Source: Blastococcus litoris | Lineage (GTDB): Bacteria > Actinomycetota > Actinomycetes > Mycobacteriales > Geodermatophilaceae | Length of the DNA: 64,000 nucleotides | Direction: 5' to 3' | Assembly: GCF_003075095.1 (NCBI RefSeq) | Contig: NZ_QCZF01000008.1 | Location: forward strand, 1 to 64,000 | Shown: positions 18,517-29,166 of the stretch, piece after piece | Position numbering within the stretch: position 1 is the first letter of the stretch | How the letters are laid out: each line of letters starts with the position of its first letter | Notes under the pieces: generated by a model | Databases searched by the model: none | The model's input: the letters and a program-made list of their open reading frames with translations, nothing else | Told to the model about the DNA's origin: nothing | Made by a program: the position numbers and the translations under genes

Positions 18517-20240
18517 GCCGCCTGCGCGCCGTCCTCGCCACGGCCCTGCTGCTCGGGCTCGCCGGCTGCTCCACCGTGCCCATGACGTCGTCCACCGTGC
18601 AGATCACCCAGGCCCCCGGGCGCCCGGCGGAGGTCGTCGGCATCGAGCCGCTGGCTCCCGAGCCCGGCGCGGCGCCCGAGGACATCGTGAAGTCCTTCAT
18701 CGACGCGGCGGCCAGCACCCGCTTCGGCCACCCGGTGGCCCGCGAGCACCTCACCGAGGAGGCCGCGCGCGCCTGGGACGACGAGACCGGCATCCGCGTG
18801 ATCGGCCAGGAGTACGCGACGACCGTCATGCCCGACAGCGGGACGGTCGAGGTGACCGCCAACGTCATCGGGACCATCGACGACCGGGGCGTGTTCACCA
18901 TCGCCGAGGGCACCACGCTGACCCAGCAGTACACCCTCGAGCAGGTCGACGACGAGTGGCGGATCAGCGACCCGCCCGACGGCCTGATCATCCTGGAGCC
19001 GGACTTCCAGCGGCTCTACGAGGAGGCCGCGCTCTACTTCGTCGACCCGACCGGGTCCCGGCTCGTCCCCGACCCGCGGTACGTGCTGGCCGGCGAGGCG
19101 CTGCCGACGACGATCGTCGAGCGGCTCGTGAGCGGGCCCTCGCCGTATCTCGCCGCCGGAGTGGGCAACCGGCTGGCCGGCGCCCAGCTGCGCAGCGCCG
19201 TCACCCTCGACGGGCAGCTCGCCGTCGTCGACCTGACCAACCTGCCGGCCGAGGCGTCCCCGGCGCTGAACGCGGCCGCCGCCCAGCTGGTCTGGACGCT
19301 CACCTCGCTGCGCAACGTGTCGATCAACTCGGTGGAGGTGCGGATCGACGGCGAGCCCGTGCCGATCGACGACGTCCCCGACGAGCAGACCACCGACCAC
19401 TGGAGCGGCTTCAACCCCGACGCCGTCCCGCTGGAGACGGTGGGGCACTACCTGACCGGTGGGGCGCTGCACACGGTGACCACGGGGGAGCCGACCCCTG
19501 GCCCCGCGGGGGCCGGCGCCTACGGGCTCACCGAGGCGGCCGTGTCCGTGGACGGCGCCAGCGGCGAGCTCTCGTTCCTCGTGGGGGTGCGGCCGGAGGC
19601 GAGCGGGGCGAGCCTGCTCGCCGGCCCGTACGACGGCGAGCTGGCGCCGGTGCTCAGCGGTGCCCGGCTGACCTCGCCGACGGTGGCGGCGACCCGCCCG
19701 GAGGTGTGGGTCGTGCGGGACGACTCCTCCGTGGTGCGGGTGCAGGCCGGCGGACCGCCGCAGGCCGTGACCGCGCCGACGCTCCCGGGGCTCGGCGCCA
19801 CCAGGGTGCTGCGCCTGTCACCGGACGGCGTCCGGGCGGCGCTGATCGTGGAGGGGCCGACCGGGCGGGCGCTCCAGGTGGGCACCGTCGTCCGGGCCGA
19901 GGACGGCAGCGTGGCGCTCCGCGACTTCCGCGCCATCGCGCCCACCCTCTCCCGCGTGGTGGACGTCGCCTGGCGCGACAGCGGGACGCTGCTCGTCCTC
20001 GCCGGGGACGCCGGCGAGGACCGGGTCGTGCCCTACAGCGTGGGCGTCGACGGGTGGGGGCTGACCCAGATCCCGCGGTCCGGGCTGCCGGGCCAGCCGC
20101 AGTCGATCGCCGCGGCGCCGGCGCGGCAGCCGCTGGTCAGCGCGAACGGGACCATCTGGCAGCTGGCCGGCGGTACCTGGGTCACCCTGGTGCGCGGCCA
20201 GGAGCCGCTCCCCGGGATGGCGCCCTTCTACCCGCTGTAG
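18513..20240 (+). CDS. lpqB: lipoprotein LpqB
   Basis: This 575-residue exported lipoprotein interacts with the MtrB sensor domain and tunes MtrAB signalling in mycobacteria. A signal peptide ends in the lipobox LAGC (Cys19). An N-terminal domain, a GerMN domain (around VERLVSGPSPYLAAGVGNRL to VEVRIDGEPVPI) and a C-terminal beta-propeller (WVVRDDSSVVRVQAGG, VLRLSPDGVRAALIVEG) follow. The ATG overlaps the mtrB stop, so the three genes form one translationally coupled operon. Confidence 0.94.
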   Translation: MSRLRAVLATALLLGLAGCSTVPMTSSTVQITQAPGRPAEVVGIEPLAPEPGAAPEDIVKSFIDAAASTRFGHPVAREHLTEEAARAWDDETGIRVIGQEYATTVMPDSGTVEVTANVIGTIDDRGVFTIAEGTTLTQQYTLEQVDDEWRISDPPDGLIILEPDFQRLYEEAALYFVDPTGSRLVPDPRYVLAGEALPTTIVERLVSGPSPYLAAGVGNRLAGAQLRSAVTLDGQLAVVDLTNLPAEASPALNAAAAQLVWTLTSLRNVSINSVEVRIDGEPVPIDDVPDEQTTDHWSGFNPDAVPLETVGHYLTGGALHTVTTGEPTPGPAGAGAYGLTEAAVSVDGASGELSFLVGVRPEASGASLLAGPYDGELAPVLSGARLTSPTVAATRPEVWVVRDDSSVVRVQAGGPPQAVTAPTLPGLGATRVLRLSPDGVRAALIVEGPTGRALQVGTVVRAEDGSVALRDFRAIAPTLSRVVDVAWRDSGTLLVLAGDAGEDRVVPYSVGVDGWGLTQIPRSGLPGQPQSIAAAPARQPLVSANGTIWQLAGGTWVTLVRGQEPLPGMAPFYPL

Positions 20241-20300
20241 CCCGTCCACACCTGCGCGGCGAGGGCCCCACGGGTGCCCGGGGAACGTCAGGCTGGCCCG

Positions 20301-21095
20301 GTGGAACGGGCCGGGATCGCCGCGCTGGCCGATCTGCTCCTGCCCCGCACCTGCGCCGGCTGCGGCGTGCCGGGCGCCGTCCTGTGCCGGTCCTGCGCGG
20401 GGGCACTGGCCCGACCCCACCTGGCCGCACCCCGGCGCTTCCCGTGGGGCTTCCCGCCCACCGTGGCGGCCGGGGCGTACGCGGGGCCGGTGCGGCCGGC
20501 GGTCGTCGAATTCAAGGAGCGCGGGCGGGCCGAGCTCGCCGTCCCGCTCGGCGCGGCGCTGGCCCTGGCGGTGGCCGCGGTGACCGCCGCCGTGCCCGGC
20601 CCGGTGCGGCCCGTGGTGCTCGTGCCGGTGCCCAGCACGCGCGCGGGGCTGCGGGCCCGCGGCCGCGACCACGTGCGCGAGCTGACCGCGCGGGCGGTGG
20701 TCGAGCTGCGGGCGGCCGGCCTGCCCGCGGCGGAGGCCCGGCTGCTGCGCCGCCGCGGGCGGGCCCGCGACTCCGCCGGGCTGTCGGCGGCGCAGCGGCG
20801 GGCGAACCTGGCGGGGACGTTCGAGCGGCTCCGCGGCGACGTCGCGCCGGGCGCCGTCCTGGTGCTCGTCGACGACGTCGTCACCTCGGGAGCCACCCTC
20901 ACCGAGGCCGCGGCGGCGCTGTCGTCCGGCGGGTCCGCGCGGGGGGCTCCGGTGCTCGCCGCGGTCGTCGCGGCGACCCCCGCGACCGGCCGGGAGCACT
21001 CTTCGCGGGCCGACCTGCACGTTGTCCGGAACCGGCCCGAGAACGTCCGTCGGAGTCCTCACGATCGACTGTCGGGACAGGTGAACAGGGACTAG
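20301..21095 (+). CDS. ComF family phosphoribosyltransferase-like protein
   Basis: This ~264-residue ComF/GntX-type protein has a zinc finger CAGCGVPGAVLCRSC (two CxxC pairs) at the N-terminus, the central FKERGRAELA, and a PRTase domain with LVLVDDVVTSGATLTEAAAAL as the PRPP-binding loop. The role in non-competent actinobacteria is unknown. It sits between lpqB and hpf as in Rv3242c. The start is uncertain: GTG 20301 places the zinc finger near the usual distance, but GTG 20274 is also open. The C-terminal ~30 residues are extended and its stop overlaps a likely hpf -10 box. Confidence 0.82.
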   Translation: MERAGIAALADLLLPRTCAGCGVPGAVLCRSCAGALARPHLAAPRRFPWGFPPTVAAGAYAGPVRPAVVEFKERGRAELAVPLGAALALAVAAVTAAVPGPVRPVVLVPVPSTRAGLRARGRDHVRELTARAVVELRAAGLPAAEARLLRRRGRARDSAGLSAAQRRANLAGTFERLRGDVAPGAVLVLVDDVVTSGATLTEAAAALSSGGSARGAPVLAAVVAATPATGREHSSRADLHVVRNRPENVRRSPHDRLSGQVNRD

Positions 21096-21098
21096 CGT
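21093..21098 (+). promoter_or_regulatory. candidate hpf -10 box
   Basis: TAGCGT overlaps the comF stop codon and lies 36 bases before the hpf ATG. The same CTAGCGT word occurs upstream of the WXG100 gene (36766-36771) and the ABC transporter operon (51363-51368), suggesting a common housekeeping-type -10 form here. Confidence 0.35.
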
Positions 21099-21134
21099 CG
21101 AAGCGACCTGCAACCGGCTCAACCGGGAGGTCCC

Positions 21135-21818
21135 ATGGAGATCGTGGTCCGAGGTCGCAACGTCGAGGTTCCGGTGCACTACCGCCAACTCGTCGAGGAC
21201 AAGGTCGGGCAGAGCGACCGCTTCGACGGCAAGCTGAAGATCCTCCGCATCGACGTGGAGCTGTTCCACGAACCGAATCCCCGCCAGTCCGCCAGCTGCC
21301 AGCGCGTCGAGATCACGCTGCGCGGCAAGGGCCCCGTCGTCCGTGCCGAAGCCGCCGGTCCCGACTTCTACGCGGCCCTGGACACCGCCTGCACCAAGCT
21401 GGACAACCGGCTGCGCCGCGCGGCCGACCGCCGTCGGGTGCACCACGGCCGGCGGACCCCCGCCAGCGTGCGCATCTCGGGCAACAGCGTCGCCGACGTC
21501 GAGGGCATGACCACCACCGGGCCCGACACCGTGCCCGCCGGCGGCCCGCTCGTGACCGATCTCGACGAGCACCTGCCCGGGCGCGTCGTCCGCGAGAAGC
21601 ACCATCCGGCGACGCCCATGACCGTCGACCAGGCGCTCCACGAGATGGAGCTGGTCGGTCACGACTTCTTCCTCTTCCAGTGCGCCGACACCGGGCAGCC
21701 GACCGTCGTCTACCGGCGGCACGCCTACGACTACGGCCTGATCCGGCTGACCGAGGTGCCGCAGAACGGCGCCGTCCCGACCCGCACGGACGAGCCGCAG
21801 GCCGTCTCCTCCGTCTGA
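21135..21818 (+). CDS. hpf: long-form ribosome hibernation promoting factor
   Basis: This 227-residue S30AE-family protein has an N-terminal ribosome-binding domain (~1-100; VVRGRNVEVPVHYRQLVEDKV ... ALDTACTKLDNRLRRAADRR), a variable linker and the C-terminal dimerisation domain (~165-220; TVDQALHEMELVGHDFFLF then VYRRHAYDYGLIRL). Long HPF makes 100S ribosome dimers or protects 70S in stationary phase and hypoxia. ATG with a GGGAGG ribosome site just upstream. It precedes secA, as in other actinobacteria, with two leftward genes inserted between. Confidence 0.94.
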   Translation: MEIVVRGRNVEVPVHYRQLVEDKVGQSDRFDGKLKILRIDVELFHEPNPRQSASCQRVEITLRGKGPVVRAEAAGPDFYAALDTACTKLDNRLRRAADRRRVHHGRRTPASVRISGNSVADVEGMTTTGPDTVPAGGPLVTDLDEHLPGRVVREKHHPATPMTVDQALHEMELVGHDFFLFQCADTGQPTVVYRRHAYDYGLIRLTEVPQNGAVPTRTDEPQAVSSV

Positions 21819-21824
21819 CGCCAG

Positions 21825-21853
21825 GGGTGGGAGGGCGATCAGCCCTCCCACCC
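21825..21853. terminator. bidirectional terminator between hpf and the GNAT gene
   Basis: A perfect 12-bp stem, GGGTGGGAGGGC (21825-21836) with GCCCTCCCACCC (21842-21853), has a GATCA loop. It lies between convergent genes and can serve both. Confidence 0.8.
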
Positions 21854-21855
21854 GC

Positions 21856-22428
21856 TCAGTCCCCGGCCAGCCGGCCGAACAGCGCCGCGTCGCCCCGGGT
21901 GCCGTCCCGGTACTCCAGGCAGCCGCGGACGACGCCCTCCTGGGCGAACCCGGCCCGTCGCGCCACGGCGAGCGAGGGGGCGTTGCGGACGTCGACGTAC
22001 AGGTGCACGCGGGGTGCCCCGTGCCCGAGCCCCCAGTCGGCCAGCGCCCGGGCCGCCTCGCTCGCGTAGCCGCGTCCGCGCGCCCACGGGGCGACCGAGT
22101 AGCCGATCTCGGGGCCCAGGCGCCCCGGCCGCAGGTACAGCCCCGCGCTCCCGGCGTAGCCGTCGCCGTCCTCGATCACCACCGAGAGCCCCGTGCGGTC
22201 GCTGCGCTCGCGCATCGCGACGTCCTCGACGAACCGGCGGGCGTCCTCGCGGGTGTAGGGGTCGGGCATGGCGCTGATCCAGCGCTGGGACTCCGGGTCC
22301 TGCGAGGCGCGCAGCACGGCGTCCACGTCGTCGGACCGGAAGGGCCGCAGGGTCAGCCGCCGGGTGCGCACGACCTCGGAGGCGAGGTCGACCTGGCTGA
22401 GGTCGAGGCCGGTCAGCTGCTGGGTCAC
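21856..22428 (-). CDS. GNAT family N-acetyltransferase (RimJ/RimL-like)
   Basis: This 190-residue acyltransferase has TRRLTLRPFRSDDVDAVLR, typical of the RimJ/RimL group, then LGPEIGYSVAPWARGRGYASEA, where R-G-R-G-Y forms the acetyl-CoA loop, and VHLYVDVRNAPSLAVARRAGF. The substrate may be a ribosomal protein N-terminus or a small molecule and cannot be told. Ten bases separate it from the upstream PPOX gene, so the two are probably cotranscribed. Confidence 0.88.
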   Translation of the reverse strand: MTQQLTGLDLSQVDLASEVVRTRRLTLRPFRSDDVDAVLRASQDPESQRWISAMPDPYTREDARRFVEDVAMRERSDRTGLSVVIEDGDGYAGSAGLYLRPGRLGPEIGYSVAPWARGRGYASEAARALADWGLGHGAPRVHLYVDVRNAPSLAVARRAGFAQEGVVRGCLEYRDGTRGDAALFGRLAGD

Positions 22429-22438
22429 CCCCGCATGG

Positions 22439-22831
22439 TCACTCGTGACCCAGGACCCGGTCGACCGAGATCTCGATGACCACCCGGGCCGGGTTCTCGC
22501 GCGGCTGCCGGTAGCGCCGCGCGTAGCGCGCCACCGCGTCGGCCACCGAGGCCGCGTCGTCCTTCACCACCGCCGTCCCCTCCAGGGTGATCCAGCGGCG
22601 GCCGTCGACCTGGCAGACGGCGACCCGCTGCTGACCGGCCCGGACGTGCCGGGCCTTGGCGGAGGAGCCCGACGTGATGACCCGCGCGGTCGCGGTCGCG
22701 GCGTCGAAGGTGACCCCGACGGGGACCACGTGCGGGCTGCCGTCGGCGCGCAGCGTGGTGAGGGTGGCGAGGTGCCGCTCGGTGAGCAGCTCGAGCAGGC
22801 CGGGGGCGAGGTCGTGGGGGTCGTGGGGCAC
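22439..22831 (-). CDS. PPOX-class (probably F420-dependent) oxidoreductase
   Basis: This 130-residue split beta-barrel flavin/deazaflavin-binding protein contains [29 protein letters not shown], the common start of F420-dependent PPOX proteins, then [27 protein letters not shown] and [19 protein letters not shown]. The SGSSAKARH loop would contact the F420 phosphate. Cofactor assignment is by family; the window's own fbiA/fbiB genes show that the host makes F420. It reads leftward, divergent from secA. Confidence 0.83.
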   Translation of the reverse strand: MPHDPHDLAPGLLELLTERHLATLTTLRADGSPHVVPVGVTFDAATATARVITSGSSAKARHVRAGQQRVAVCQVDGRRWITLEGTAVVKDDAASVADAVARYARRYRQPRENPARVVIEISVDRVLGHE

Positions 22832-22904
22832 CCGGGAAGGCTAGTGACCGGTCCGCGGGGTCGCGCTGGCTGATCCCGGCGCATCGGCCGCCTACGCTGG
22901 GGGT

Positions 22905-25907
<3,003 letters not shown>

Positions 25908-25914
25908 TCACCGC

Positions 25915-25957
25915 ACGACGACGCCCCCGCCGAGATCCTCGGCGGGGGCGTCGTCGT
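25915..25957. terminator. very strong bidirectional terminator after secA
   Basis: A perfect 20-bp stem (25915-25934 with 25938-25957) closes on a 3-base ATC loop. It lies between secA and a convergent gene ending at 25966. The right arm ends CGTCGTTCC. It is one of the strongest hairpins in the window. Confidence 0.88.
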
Positions 25958-25965
25958 TCCCGGGG

Positions 25966-26523
25966 CTAGCCGATCTGCAGGGCGGTGCACCGCCAGCGGC
26001 CGTCGATGCCCTCGAGCCGGGCGGCGACCGCGTGGGCGCGGCCACCGCGCCGCGCCACGGCACTGACCTCGGCGACCCCGTCGACCGGCTCGCAGACGTG
26101 GACGTGGCCGACGAGCAGCGGTCCGGAGCCCTCGGCGCACCAGCGGGGACGCCGGCCCTGGGCGAGGGCGGTGTAGACCCCCAGGGAGGTCATGCCCTGG
26201 ACCTGGGACAGCGGGCGCCGGCCGGCCAGCGCCTCGAGGGCGCACGTGATGAGGCGGCGTCCCGTCGCACCGGCGTCGGGGAGTTCGGCGCGCACCGACC
26301 ACGACGGGCCGAAGTCGTCGCCCGGCCGTCCGAGGCTCCGGGCCTCCCGGAGCCTGGGGCCCGGTCGGTGCGCCGGACGCGGCGCCGCGACGCCGGGGAC
26401 GACGAGCCGGAGCGGCCGGCGTTCGTCCTCGAGCGGTGGCTGCGGGGTGGGGACGACGACCAGCCGGAGGGCGGGCCGGGTCGCGGGCACGACGGCCTCG
26501 GGGGTGCTGGGGGAGGCGGTCAT
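25966..26523 (-). CDS. Rv3235 family protein
   Basis: A 185-residue protein with a Pro/Arg-rich disordered first half (RPALRLVVVPTPQPP, repeated LRLVVP) and a compact C-terminal domain beginning LITCALEALAGRRPLSQVQG, then TSLGVYTALAQG and a cystatin/NTF2-like strand pattern (VSAVARRGGRAHAVAARLEG, WRCTALQIG). This matches the Rv3235 family found near secA in actinobacteria. Function is unknown. The ATG at 26523 has GAGGAG six bases upstream, so it is preferred over longer readings. It follows the LysM gene by 49 bases in the same direction. Confidence 0.82.
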   Translation of the reverse strand: MTASPSTPEAVVPATRPALRLVVVPTPQPPLEDERRPLRLVVPGVAAPRPAHRPGPRLREARSLGRPGDDFGPSWSVRAELPDAGATGRRLITCALEALAGRRPLSQVQGMTSLGVYTALAQGRRPRWCAEGSGPLLVGHVHVCEPVDGVAEVSAVARRGGRAHAVAARLEGIDGRWRCTALQIG

Positions 26524-26572
26524 CGGGAGCTCCTCGGATCGGCGTTCGGGACGGTGGGCAGGGGCGGCCTGG

Positions 26573-27265
26573 TCATCCGGCATCCGGCGGGCGCAGCACC
26601 TGGCCCGGAAGCAGCCGGTCGGGGTCGGGCCCGATGACGTCGGCGTTCGTGGTCCACCAGGCGTGCACCTCCCGGGCGACGTCGAGCTCTGTCGGCGGCG
26701 TCCGGGACCGATCGAGCAGGTGGGCCTGCGCGATGTGCCAGAGGCAGTCGCCCCGGACGACGACGTGCGCGCCCTGCGCGGCAGGCTCGGGCCAGTCCGG
26801 GACCACGGCTCCGGTCGAGGCCGGTGCTGGGGCGGGGCGCTCCGCAGCCGGCCAGTCGGGGACAGCGGCGGGGGACGCCGCGACCGCAGGGGTGGCCAGG
26901 AGGGGCGTCGCGGCTGCGGCGAGGGGTGCGGCGACGCCCAGACCGATGCCGAGGAGGACGGCCGCGCTGCGCCGTGCCCCGGCAGGCAGGACCACGTGCG
27001 TCGCGAGGCGCGCGCCGGAGCCGAGCAGCCCGGGCAGGGTTGAGGCAGCGGTCAGCGCCAACCCCAGGCACCCCCACGACCAGACCACCCAGGCGAGGAC
27101 CCCGGCCACCGCGAGGACCAGCGCGTCGGGGCCGGCGGTGTCCGCGGTCCGTTGCGGAGCCGCCAGCGTGGTCGCCAGGTCGGACATCGGTGGGGTGAGG
27201 GCCACGAGCAGCACGGCGAACAGCGCCATGCCTGCCGATGTGAGCACCAGCCGCCGGATCGACAC
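26573..27265 (-). CDS. LysM-domain membrane protein
   Basis: A ~230-residue protein with two N-terminal membrane segments (LTSAGMALFAVLLVALTP and DALVLAVAGVLAWVVWSWG), a third hydrophobic stretch near VLLGIGLGVAAPLAAAATP, a Pro/Ala-rich region, and a C-terminal LysM module: GAHVVVRGDCLWHIAQAHL through DRLLPGQVLRPP. LysM binds peptidoglycan. GTG 27265 is chosen because a perfect AAGGAGGT lies seven bases upstream. That ribosome site is the 3' arm of a small inverted repeat. Partner of the Rv3235-family gene; its role in the envelope is inferred. Confidence 0.85.
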   Translation of the reverse strand: MSIRRLVLTSAGMALFAVLLVALTPPMSDLATTLAAPQRTADTAGPDALVLAVAGVLAWVVWSWGCLGLALTAASTLPGLLGSGARLATHVVLPAGARRSAAVLLGIGLGVAAPLAAAATPLLATPAVAASPAAVPDWPAAERPAPAPASTGAVVPDWPEPAAQGAHVVVRGDCLWHIAQAHLLDRSRTPPTELDVAREVHAWWTTNADVIGPDPDRLLPGQVLRPPDAG

Positions 27266-27272
27266 GCCCCAC

Positions 27273-27293
27273 CTCCTTAATTGACAGAAGGAG
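27273..27293 (-). promoter_or_regulatory. inverted repeat covering the LysM gene ribosome-binding site
   Basis: On the minus strand, an anti-Shine-Dalgarno CTCCTT (plus-strand 27288-27293) can pair with AAGGAG (plus-strand 27273-27278) across a 9-base loop. The AAGGAG is the ribosome site of the LysM gene. The surrounding 27266-27350 stretch is strikingly AT-rich for this genome and must hold the promoters of two divergent genes; TTGACA occurs on the plus strand at 27282-27287. Confidence 0.4.
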
Positions 27294-27364
27294 ACTAAAG
27301 CAAGCAAACACATTCAAATGCAACGATCCACAAGCATCTAAGGTCAGGGGACGGAGGTGTCCCG

Positions 27365-27934
27365 ATGCGCTGGCAGCAGCTGTTCGACGATCTGCAGTCG
27401 CAGTTCGAGACGGAGGAGGCCGCGGCCGAACGCGCGGAGTCCGCGTCACGAACGCGAGCCGAGGTGGGAGCCGTACGGCTGGCCGAGCGGTTGGGTGGAG
27501 CCGTCGGCACGGCGGTGGCGGTCGACGTCCGTGGAGCGGGACGGGTGGCGGGCGTCCTGGTCGACCGCGGCTCCGACTGGCTGCTGGTGGAGGACGACCG
27601 CGGGCGCGACCAGCTGGTCGCGGTGGCGGCGGTGCGCACGGTGGCAGGGCTCGGGCGGCGGACCTCGCTCCCGGAGGCGGCCGGCGGCGTGCGGGCGCGG
27701 CTGGACCTCCGGCGGGCACTGCGGGGACTGGCGAGGGATCGCGCGGCGGTCCAGGTGGTGCTGGACGACGGCGGGACCGTGACCGGGACGATCGACCGGG
27801 TCGGCGCTGACTACGTCGAGCTGGCCGAGCACCCGGCGGACGCGCCCCGCCGGAACGAGGCGGTGCAGGGAGTGCGGGCGGTGGTGATCGACGCGGTGGC
27901 GGTCGTGCGGACGGTGCTCCCCGCGCTGAGCTGA
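27365..27934 (+). CDS. conserved actinobacterial protein of unknown function
   Basis: A 189-residue soluble protein. The N-terminus MRWQQLFDDLQSQFETEEA is a charged helix, followed by two small beta-barrel-like repeats: GTAVAVDVRGAGRVAGVLVDRGSDWLLV then QVVLDDGGTVTGTIDRVGADYVEL. Each has the V-x-x-x-L-x-D-G-x-x-x-x-G-x-(I/L)-D-x-V/R-G-x-D-(W/Y) feel of an Sm- or TOBE-like strand set. I cannot name the family, but I recall similar genes beside secA/SAF clusters in other actinobacteria. GGAGG lies 8 bases upstream of the ATG. It converges with the HTH gene 4 bases away. Confidence 0.75.
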   Translation: MRWQQLFDDLQSQFETEEAAAERAESASRTRAEVGAVRLAERLGGAVGTAVAVDVRGAGRVAGVLVDRGSDWLLVEDDRGRDQLVAVAAVRTVAGLGRRTSLPEAAGGVRARLDLRRALRGLARDRAAVQVVLDDGGTVTGTIDRVGADYVELAEHPADAPRRNEAVQGVRAVVIDAVAVVRTVLPALS

Positions 27935-27938
27935 GGAC

Positions 27939-28166
27939 CTAGGACTCGGCGGCGGCGTCCTCCGCCGGGACCGTGCCGGCGCGCGCCTCGGCGTACTTCT
28001 GCTGGATGAAGCGCTCGAGCTCGTCCACCTCGACGCGCCACTGGCCACGGCCACCGATCTGGATGGCGATCAGTTCCTTGCGGCGGACCAGGGCGTAGGC
28101 CTGGGACCAGGAGACGTTGAGGATCTCCGCGACGTCGTCGAGGGTCAGGAAGCGGGGCGTGGGCAT
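27939..28166 (-). CDS. excisionase-type helix-turn-helix DNA-binding protein
   Basis: A ~75-residue MerR-like/HTH_17 protein: FLTLDDVAEILNVSWSQAYALVRRKELIAIQIGGRGQWRVEVDELERFI. The helix-turn-helix is followed by a beta wing (IQIGGRGQWRV) and an anchoring helix, as in excisionases and BldC-type regulators. ATG 28166 is preferred because GGAGAG precedes it; a further ATG four codons upstream is possible. It is divergent from the SAF/CpaE genes and is the obvious candidate regulator for the 28179-28377 promoter region. Confidence 0.85.
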   Translation of the reverse strand: MPTPRFLTLDDVAEILNVSWSQAYALVRRKELIAIQIGGRGQWRVEVDELERFIQQKYAEARAGTVPAEDAAAES

Positions 28167-28226
28167 CGGGCTCTCCATCCGGTCGCGGCCAGTCTGTCAG
28201 CCCGTCCGGGGACAGGTCGGAGTTCT

Positions 28227-28244
28227 CCACACCCGAACGTGTGG
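28227..28244. promoter_or_regulatory. candidate operator in the HTH-SAF divergent region
   Basis: CCACAC-CCGAAC-GTGTGG has perfect 6-bp arms around a 6-base centre. It lies 61 bases upstream of the HTH gene start and 134 bases upstream of the SAF gene. This fits a regulator binding site; binding by the adjacent HTH protein is a guess. Confidence 0.35.
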
Positions 28245-28377
28245 ATGGCGAGTGCGCGCCAATGCACGCATGACGCATCATCTGCATCCGAACGCCGTCG
28301 TACCGGTACCCCGGTGAGCGACACGCCCTGTCGCAGGCGTCAGTGCGCCGGAAGGTGCTGGAAGAGGTGAGCGTGCT

Positions 28378-29166
28378 GTGACCGCCGTCCGGCCGTCGGC
28401 CGCTCCGCCGTCCGCGGTGGAGGCGGTCCCGGGCCCGACGCCCAGGCGGGTGCGGCCACCCCGCTGGCTGGACCTCCGGCTCGTCCTGGGGGTGCTGCTG
28501 GTGCTCGGGTCCGTCCTGCTGGGCGCGCGGGTGGTCGGCGCCGCCGACGCGACCGTGCCGGTGTGGGCGGTCACCGGCGACCTCGCGGCGGGTACCGAGC
28601 TGAGCGCCGACGACCTGGTGGCCGTGGACGTCCGGCTCGACGACACCGCCGCCGCCTACCTGGCCACCTCGACCAGGCCGGAGGGGCGCACGCTCGCGCG
28701 GGCGGTGCGCGAGGGAGAACTCCTCCCGCGCACGGCGTTGGAGCAGGACGACGAGCTGGTGCAGCTCGCTCTCCCGGTGCAGTCGGGTTACGTGCCGCCC
28801 GGGCTCCGGCGGGGGCAGCTGGTCGACGTCTACGCCGTGGCCGACCCCACTGCCGGCGCCACCGCCGTGGCCGACGGCAGCGTCACGCTCGTGGTCCGGA
28901 GGGCGCCGGTGCAGGCGTTGTCCGGACGCTCCGAGGGCGTGCTGTCCACGCCGACGACCGCTGTGCAGGTGGTCGTCGCCGTCGCCGCCGACGACGCGGC
29001 GGACGTGCTCGCGGCCATCGCGGGCCGCCCGCTCGTCGTCGTCGTGCACGGGTCGGTCGACGGCGACGAGGTCGAGGCCGGGACGGTGGGCTCGCGGGCG
29101 AGCGCGGGGACCGGCGCCCCGTCCGCCGACACGGCCCCGTCGGCGCCCGTTGGTCCGGCCGGCTGA
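28378..29166 (+). CDS. SAF-domain membrane protein (CpaB/RcpC-like)
   Basis: A 262-residue protein with a cytoplasmic Pro-rich start, one membrane segment (~35-56; LRLVLGVLLVLGSVLLGARVVG), and then a SAF domain (~60-125: VPVWAVTGDLAAGTELSADDL through RTLARAVREGELLPRTAL) and a second beta-rich part. This is the layout of CpaB/RcpC, periplasmic/envelope proteins of Flp (Tad) pilus assembly. No pilin, TadA, TadB or TadC gene is nearby. It ends in a Ser/Ala/Pro-rich tail. The stop and next ATG overlap as TGATG, so it is coupled to the ATPase. Confidence 0.83.
   Translation: MTAVRPSAAPPSAVEAVPGPTPRRVRPPRWLDLRLVLGVLLVLGSVLLGARVVGAADATVPVWAVTGDLAAGTELSADDLVAVDVRLDDTAAAYLATSTRPEGRTLARAVREGELLPRTALEQDDELVQLALPVQSGYVPPGLRRGQLVDVYAVADPTAGATAVADGSVTLVVRRAPVQALSGRSEGVLSTPTTAVQVVVAVAADDAADVLAAIAGRPLVVVVHGSVDGDEVEAGTVGSRASAGTGAPSADTAPSAPVGPAG

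Noticed and set aside
18956-22069. A 1037-codon plus-strand frame across lpqB, comF and hpf
   Set aside because: It is out of frame with three well-supported genes and is almost entirely Arg/Pro/Gly, as expected from a shifted high-GC frame.
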